Origin: Triticum aestivum
Lineage: Eukaryota > Streptophyta > Magnoliopsida > Poales > Poaceae
Assembly (NCBI RefSeq): GCF_018294505.1
Contig: NC_057802.1
Location: 555,361,716 to 555,425,715, forward strand
Direction: 5' to 3'
Length of the DNA stretch: 64,000 bases
The position numbers and the translations under genes are program-made. The notes below the pieces were generated by a model. The model did not search any database. It was given only the letters and a program-made list of their open reading frames with translations, and was not told the DNA's origin. This document shows positions 57,376 to 64,000 of this stretch, piece after piece; positions within the stretch are counted from its first letter, which is position 1, and the number at the start of each line of letters is the position of its first letter.

Positions 57376-60300
57376 TTAATAAGGCCGAAGATGAGCGATA
57401 TTCCACGACTGGTGGGTCTCCTCCTCCAATTTACGTGAGTCTTTGTGCTCCGGAACATCGATAAGGTAGTATGACCCGTTATGCAGATTCTTGCTGACCA
57501 CAAAGGGCCCTTCCCAAGGCGGGGATAACTTGTGCGTATCAGTCTGATCCTGGATGAGTCGGAGCACCAGACCGCCTTCTTGAAAAGTTCTGGTTCTAAC
57601 CCGGCGGCTGTGATAGCGACGCAGATCTTGCACGCCGAACGAGCTGCTGCAATGTCACACCCCTCATCTAATAGGTCAAGTGCTTCCTCTCGTGCCTTCT
57701 CATTGTCAGCTTCGACATAAGCCGCCACACGAGGCGAGTCATGACGGATGTCACTAGGGAGAACCGCCTCTGCCCCGTAAACCATGAAAAAAGGCATGTA
57801 ACCTGTAGATCTGTTGGGCGTGGTATTGATGCTCCATAACATAGAAGGTAACTCCTCCACCCAACAACCTGGCATCCGTTGTAAAGGAACCATGAGCCGG
57901 GGCTTGATGCCTCTCAGGATCTGTTGATTGGCTCTCTCCGCTTGACCATTAGATTGGGGGTGAGCCATTGATGATACGTCAAGCCGGATGTGCTCACGTT
58001 GACAGAATTCTTTCATAGCACCTTTGGACAGATTAGTGCCATTATTAGTTATGATGCTGTGTGGAAACCCAAACCGGAAAATCACCTTCTTGATGAATTG
58101 AACCGCCGTGGCTGCATCGCACTTACTGATTGGCTCTGCTTCCACCCACTTAGTGAACTTGTCAACTGCCACCAACAGGTGGGTGTTCTTATCCATGGAT
58201 CTCTTAAAGGGCCCGACCATATCCGGCCCCCAAGTTGCGAACGGCCAAGTGATTGGAATCATCCTCAGTTCTTGAGCCGGAACATGAGCTCGGCGTGGAA
58301 ATTTCTGACAGCCATCACATTTTTTGACCAAGTCTTCAGCATCAGCATGAGCCGTCAACCAATAAAAACAATGACGGAAATCTTTGGCTACCAGGGACAT
58401 TGAACCAGCGTGGTGACCACAATCTCCTTCGTGGATCTCACGCAAAATCTCACGGCCTTCTTCAGGAGACACACAACGATGAAACTCTCCTGTCACACTG
58501 CAATGATGTAATTCTCCATTGACTATAGTCATTGACTTGGAACGCCGGATTATCTGCCTGGCCAAAGTTTCATCCTGCGGTAACTCGCCCCGGTTCATAT
58601 ACGCCAAATATGGGACCGTCCAATCTGGGATGACATGAAGAGCCGCCACCAACTGAGCCTCCGGATCAGGAACAGCCAGATCCTCCTCTGTGGGGAGCTT
58701 GACCGACGGATTATGTAGCACATCCAGAAAGACGTTGGGTGGAACCGGTTTATGTTGGGAACCCAAACGGCTTAAAGTGTCTGCCGCTTCGTTCTTCCGC
58801 CGGTCCACATGATCAACCTGATAACCTTCGAAGTAACCTGCGACAATATCCACGTCTCGACGATATGCTGCCATGAGCGGGTCCTTGGAATCCCAAGTAC
58901 CGACACTTGTTGAGCCACCAGGTCCGAGTCACCGAAGCACTTAACCCGGCTTAAATTCATCTCTTTAGCCATTCGAAGACCATGAAGTAAAGCTCGTGGG
59001 GAAGTTAATACGACTCTGGCCCCCGAGCCGTCCAACTGCCTGGACCCATCAAAATGAATAGTCCAATAAGTATGATCCGGCTTCTCTTCTGGCGCCTATA
59101 ACTCTGTCCACTCATTGATGAAATCCACCAACGCTTGGGACTTGATTGCCGGCCGAGGCATATATTTTAACCCATGAGGTCCAAGCTCAATGGCCCACTT
59201 GGCAGCCCGGCCAGTTGCTTCCCTGTTCTGGATTATATCCCCCAAAGGAGCAGAACTGGCCACAGTGATGGGATGACCCTGGAAATATTGCTTAAGCTTC
59301 CGGCTCACCATGAAAACTCCATACACCAGCTTCTGCCAATGTGGGTACCTCTACATGGACTCAATAAGTACCTCACTGATATAATAAACCGGCCGTTGAA
59401 CCGGATACTCCTTTCCGGCCTCCTTACGCTCCACCACAATAGCCACGCTAACAGCCCGGGCATTAGCAGCCACATATAAAAACAAGGGCTCTTTATCAAC
59501 AGGAGCAGCAAGGACAGGCGGCTCGGCTAGCTGCCGCTTTAGGTCCTCAAACGCTTCATTGGCGGCGTCACTCGAGACGAAGTCATCCGTCTTCTTCAGC
59601 ATCTAATATAAAGGGATGGCCTTCTCCCCAAGGCGACTGATAAACCGGCTTAAGGCTGCAATCCGGCCTACCAGGCGTTGAACATCATTGATACACTTCG
59701 ATTTAGCCAAGGAAGTAATAGCCTTGATTTTCTCCGGATTAGCTTCAATGCCCCTGTTAGACACAAGCCCATTGCGTGCCGGTACACCAAAGACACACTT
59801 GGCCGGATTAAGCATCATCTTATAAACCCGGAGGTTATCAAAAGTCTACTTCAAGTCATCTATCAATGTCGCCTCCTTTCTGGATTTCACCACAATATCA
59901 TCCACATAGGCATGAACATTGCGGCCGATCTGATTATGAAGACAATTCTACACACAGCGCTGATAAGTCGCTTGGGCACTCTTGAGCCCAAAAGGCATAG
60001 ATACATAGCAGAAGGCTCCAAATGGAGTTATGAAAGCTGTCTTCTCCTGGTCCTTAACTGCCATTTTGATCTGATGGTAACCAGAATATGCATCCAGAAA
60101 ACTCAAACGCTCAGAACCCTCCGTAGCATCAATGATTTGATCAATACGAGGGAGGGCAAAAGGATCCGCTAGACAAGCCTTGTTCAAATCTGTGTAGATC
60201 ACGCACATACGCCAGGTGTCGTTCTTCTTAAGTACTAGAACCGGATTAGCTAACAACTCAGGATGAAATACGTCAATGATGAATCCAGCCGCCAAGAGCC

Positions 60301-62916
60301 TGGCTACCTCCTCACCAATGGCCTTGCGTCTTTCTTCATTGAACCGGCGAAGAAACTGCTTGACCGGTTTAAACTTGGGATCGATATTAAGAGTGTGCTC
60401 AGCGAGTTCCCTCGGTACACCTGGCATGTCAAAAGGATTCCACGCAAAGATGTCCCGGTTCTCACGGATGAACTCGATGAGCGCGCTTTCCTATTTTGGA
60501 TCCAAGTTAGTGCTGATGCTAAACTGCTTGGATGAATCGCCAGGAACAAAATCAACTAGCTTAGTCTCATCAGCCGACTTAAACTTCAAGGCCGGATCAT
60601 GGTCTGTAGTTGGCTTTTTCAAAGAAGTCATGTCTGCCGGATCAACATTGTCCTTGTAGAACTTCAAATCCTCTGTTACACAAATCGACTCAGCATAAGC
60701 CGCATCACCTTCTTCACATTACAAAGCGATATTACGGCTTCCGTGTACTGTAATGGTCCCCTTATGACCCAGCATCTTGAGCTGCAGATAAACATAACAG
60801 GGCCTAGCCATGAACTTGGCATAAGCCGGCCGTCCAAACAGAGCATGATATGGGCTCTTGATCTTCACCACTTCAAAAGTCGATGTTTCTGATCTTGAAT
60901 CATGCTCATCTCCAAAAGCAACCACCAGAGCTATCTTACCAACTGGATACGCCGATTTACCAGGCACCACACCATGAAAAACGGTGTTTGACGGTTTAAG
61001 ATTTTTATCTGTTAACCCCATGCGACGGAAGGTTTCATAATAAAGGATATTGATACTACTCCCTCCATCCATGAGTACCTTGGTGAACTTATATCCTCCA
61101 ACCTGAGGCGCCACCACCAATGCTCGATGACCCGGATTATCAACCCGGGGTGGATGATCCTCTCGACTCCACACAATTGGCTGTTCAGACCAGCGCAAGT
61201 AACGGGGCACCGCCGGTTCAACGGAGTTCACTGCCCTTTTATGAAGCTTCTGATCGCGCTTGCACAGGCTAGTGGTGAAGACATGATACTGCCCACTATT
61301 CAACAGCTTCGGGTTGCTCTGGTAACCCGACTGCTGCTGCTGCTGCTGATTCCCCTGATTATTATAACCACCTTGGTTGCCCTGACTGCCTTGATTGCCA
61401 TGTCCGCTTTGATTACCTTGAAATACTGAACCGGAACTACCTCCACCATAACCCGGCCAATGAGAACCGGGCCCTGAATCGCCCGACGGTCCCTGATCAT
61501 ATCGGAAAAGAACTGAATTTTTTAACTCCCGCATAATAAAGCAATCCATCCAGAGGTGCGTGGCTGGCCTTTCTCGCGATCCGTGCTTTGGGCAAGGCTA
61601 GTTTAACAGGTGAGACAAGCGCTCAAGATTGGGACCTGACCCTCCACCACGCGGGGGCGGTTTACCCTTGCGACACTGACCATTGTCCTGCGTGTTGGTG
61701 TTAGCCACAAAATCTAAATTGTTATCCGCTTTACGCTTACCGCTGTTTCCGTGACCCGCCGGGTTATGCTGCTGGCCTTTGGTGCTGCCGCTCTTCTTTC
61801 CCTTTCCTGTCTTGTCATCGTCAGACTCATGGTCCTTGGTACTATCAGAGTCGGCATACTTCACCAGGGCTGCCATAAGCGTCCCCATGTCATTGCAGTG
61901 ACGTTTGAGCCATCCCAACTTCAACTTCAGAGGTGCAAACCGGCAATTGCCTTCCAACATTAAGACTGATGTATCAGCGTTGATGTGATCCGATGAATGC
62001 AAAATTTCTGAAACCCGGCACGCCCAATGAGTTGTTGACTCCCCTTCCTCTTGGACACAGGTAGCTAAGTCCACAATTGACATGGGCTGTTTGCACGTGT
62101 CTTTGAAATTCTGAATGAACCGGGCCCTTAACTCGGCCCATGACCCAATGGAGTTAGCTGGTAAGTTTTTCAACCAAGTGCGAGCTGTCCCCTCCAACAT
62201 CATGGTGAAGTATTTAGCACATGCAGCATCATCCACATCCAGCATCTCCATCACCATCTCATAGCTCTCAACCCATGATTCAGGGGATAAATCGGCGGTG
62301 TAATTGGGCACTTTACGCGGACCCTTGAAATCCTTGGGTAGCCGTACATTGCGCAAAGCCGAGGTGAGACACGGCACCCCCAAAGAACTGGAGGTAACTC
62401 CTGGCTCCACTGGAGTTGTTCGACGAACCGGAGTAAGCTGACGGGCTGCGTACTGCGCCGCTAACTCGGCTTCTCGACGTGCTCTTCCTTGGTCCACCAC
62501 GTTCTAAGCATCAGCACCGCTACCTGCCGGGTTATGGCCACAAGGCGGATTATGGTTCCGCGCACTGCTTGACACAACCGGTTCATCAATGCGCCTATTG
62601 TAACTCTGGCTTGGGCGGAGGGTGGAATGAATCCTCTCGCGACTATATGAATAAGCCTGCTGCTGAGTCAAGGCCGTCTGAAGGAGCTCCCTAGCCCGTC
62701 GCGTCTCAACTGCTACTGGAGACTCGCCTTCGATCGGGAGAGCTCCCAATCGTGAAGCGGCAGCAACAATGTTATCCAACGGGTTAGAGTAATGACCCGG
62801 TGGTGTTGGGACGTGCCGCAATAGGACATTGTTCTGACGAGGTGGGTCCATCAGACGTGACTGATCCGGCGCTCCCGTTCCAAGTGCCTCCACCCGGTTT
62901 ACCACGGGCAGGTTAC
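57376..62916 (-). pseudogene. Gypsy 2 gag-pol, riddled with TAG stops
   Basis: Reads from 62916 downward. Domains in order: gag N-terminal part (QNNVLLRHVPTPPGHYSN), gag core (AKYFTMMLEGTARTWLKNLP, near 62200), a Gly/Gln-rich stretch (61480-61300), aspartic protease (LMDGGSSINILYYETF, near 61070) and RT (FLDAYSGYHQIKMA near 60080, YVDDIVVKSR near 59900). These are followed by the RT thumb and RNase H (59600-58780) and integrase, with its zinc region (CGHHAG, CDGCQKF), WGPDMVGPF and the tail to 57376. Nine in-frame stops lie at about 62506, 61600, 60721, 60493, 59950, 59848, 59605, 59353 and 59098. A frame change between 59035 and 58874 and another near 57640 follow. The integrase reads TNNGTN, where the family has a catalytic Asp at the second position. 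RT has CVIYTDLN, where Asp is usual for the Ile. It is clearly inactive. Confidence 0.9.
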
Positions 62917-63091
62917 TGTTGGGGAACGTAGTAATTTCAAAAAAATTCCTACGCACACGCAAGATCGTGGTGATGCATAGCAACGAGAGGGGAGAGTGTT
63001 GTCCACGTACCCTCGTAGACGGAAAGAGGAAGCGTTAGCACAACGCGGTTGATGTAGTCGTACGTCTTCATGATCCGACCGATCAAGTACC
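62917..63091 (-). mobile_element. End of a Copia LTR inserted in gypsy 2 (LTR A), split by LTR B
   Basis: On the minus strand it ends CGTTCCCCAACA at 62917. Reading inward it matches the last ~175 bp of the inner Copia LTR (31190-31368) with few differences, including CGTACGACTACATCAACCGC. It is broken at 63091 by another LTR. The rest would lie beyond the window. Confidence 0.85.
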
Positions 63092-64000
63092 TGTTGGGGA
63101 TCGTAGCAGAAATTAAAATTTTCTACGCATCACCAAGATCCATCTATGGAGTTTGCTAGCAACGAGAGGGGAGTGCATCTACATACCCTTGTAGATCGCG
63201 AGCGGAAGCATTCAAGAGAACGGGGTTGATGGAGTCGTACTCGTCGTGATCCAAATCACCGATGATCCTAGCGCCGAACGGACGGCACCTCCGCGTTCAA
63301 CACATGTATGGTTGGGAGAGACGTCTCCTCCTTCTTGATCCAGCAAGGGGGAAGGAGAGGTTGATGGAGATCCAGCAGCACGAAGGCGTGGTGGTGGAAG
63401 CAGCGGGGATCTCGGCAGGGCTTCGCCAAGCTCAGCGAGAGGGAGAGGTGTTACGGGGGGAGGGGGAGGCGCCAGGGGCTTGGGTGCGCAGCCCTCCCTC
63501 CCCACCTCTTTATATAGGGGCCCTGGGGGGTCTCCGGCCCCTAGAGATCTAATCTCAAGGGGGGCGGCGGCCAAAGGGGGGGACTTGCCGCCCAAGTCAG
63601 GTGGGGCGCCCCCCACCCCTAGGGTTTCCAACCCTAGGCGCAGGGGGAGGCCCATGGGGGGCGCACCAGCCCACCAGGGGCTGGTTCCCTTCCCACTTCA
63701 GCCCATGGGGCCCTCCGAGATAGGTGGCCCCACCCGGTGGACCCCCGGGACCCTGCCGGTGGTCCCGGTACAATACCGGTGACCCCCGAAACTTTCCCGA
63801 TGGCCGAAACTGAACTTCCTATATACAAATCTTTACCTCCGGACCATTCCGGAACTCCTCGTGATGTCCGGGATCTCATCCGGGACTCCGAACAACTTTC
63901 GGGTTATCGCATACTAATATCTCTACAACCCTAGCGTCACCGAACCTTAAGTGTGTAGACCCTACGGGTTCGGGAGACACGCAGACATGACCGAGACGAC
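63092..64000 (-). mobile_element. Copia LTR B (Angela-like), nested in LTR A, runs off the window
   Basis: On the minus strand it ends GATCCCCAACA at 63092. Reading inward it has CTCTCGTTGCTAGCAAACTCC. A TATATAAAG word near 63510 is at the core-promoter position. At the window edge (63930-64000) it matches the outer Copia LTR (GGTTCGGTGACGCTAG...GTAGGGTCTACACACTT). About 909 bp of a roughly 1.7-kb LTR is visible, and the five bases before it are GTACC. Confidence 0.85.

Larger units (their letters stand above)
50836..62916 (-). mobile_element. Ty3/gypsy element (gypsy 2) with antisense accessory gene, incomplete in window
   Basis: gag-pol reads on the minus strand (62916 down to 57376). A separate spliced gene reads on the plus strand (52372-56189) between pol and the left LTR. 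This arrangement matches Tat/Retand-type plant gypsy elements with an antisense ORF. The left end, TGTCGTGG at 50836, is therefore the 3' LTR terminus in the element's own direction. The higher-coordinate part is cut at 62916 by Copia LTRs, and the 5' LTR lies outside the window. The many nonsense codons make it older or more decayed than gypsy 1. Confidence 0.88.

Overview
The window looks like intergenic DNA from a large-genome grass, most likely a member of the Triticeae (wheat, Aegilops, barley or rye). Two Copia-type LTRs carry the terminal words typical of the BARE-1/WIS/Angela group. There are also long CACTA transposons with a 13-bp CACTAGTAGAAAA terminus and two Ty3/gypsy elements with tRNA-Met-type or antisense-ORF architecture. 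I found no convincing host protein gene, tRNA or rRNA. Nearly every base that can be assigned belongs to a transposable element, and most elements sit inside one another.

Layout. 1-1804: unclassified, possibly the remains of a minus-strand Copia element. 1805-2072, 28152-28740 and 47764-48560: pieces of one old repeat locus rich in AGTTATC/AGTTACC words, split by two large insertions. 2073-28151: a minus-strand CACTA transposon (TSD TTA) with a TNPD-type transposase pseudogene, an ORF2 gene ending in a C48 (Ulp1-like) protease-like region, and a small coiled-coil/membrane ORF. It also holds a long polypurine/polypyrimidine hairpin, a 273-base run of N, and a nested 13.5-kb Ty3/gypsy chromovirus at 8063-21515 (TSD GGATG/GGACG). 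28741-47758: a degenerate Copia element (TSD GTTTT/GTTTC). Its 5' LTR is split by a very young Copia element at 29643-38377 (TSD GAAGG), and its RT region is split by a 1.7-kb CACTA element at 43062-44775 (TSD TGT). 48561-50835: unclassified sequence with a gene-like layout but no long ORF. 50836-62916: a second, older Ty3/gypsy element. Its gag-pol lies on the minus strand and a spliced accessory ORF lies on the plus strand, and the end at higher coordinates is cut off by two nested Copia LTRs (62917-63091 and 63092-64000).

How it fits together. The insertions can be put in order. The old repeat locus was hit by the CACTA element and, separately, by the outer Copia. The gypsy element then entered the CACTA, and the inner Copia entered the outer Copia LTR. 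By-eye LTR divergence is about 2.4% for the outer Copia, 1.2% for gypsy 1 and 0.2% for the inner Copia, which fits this order. None of the autonomous-type genes is fully open. The closest to intact is the gypsy 1 gag-pol, with only two nonsense codons. The most unusual signals are the spliced antisense gene of gypsy 2 with its dispersed CCGGTTTA word, the protease-like tail of the CACTA ORF2, and a defective Copia that evidently moved recently.
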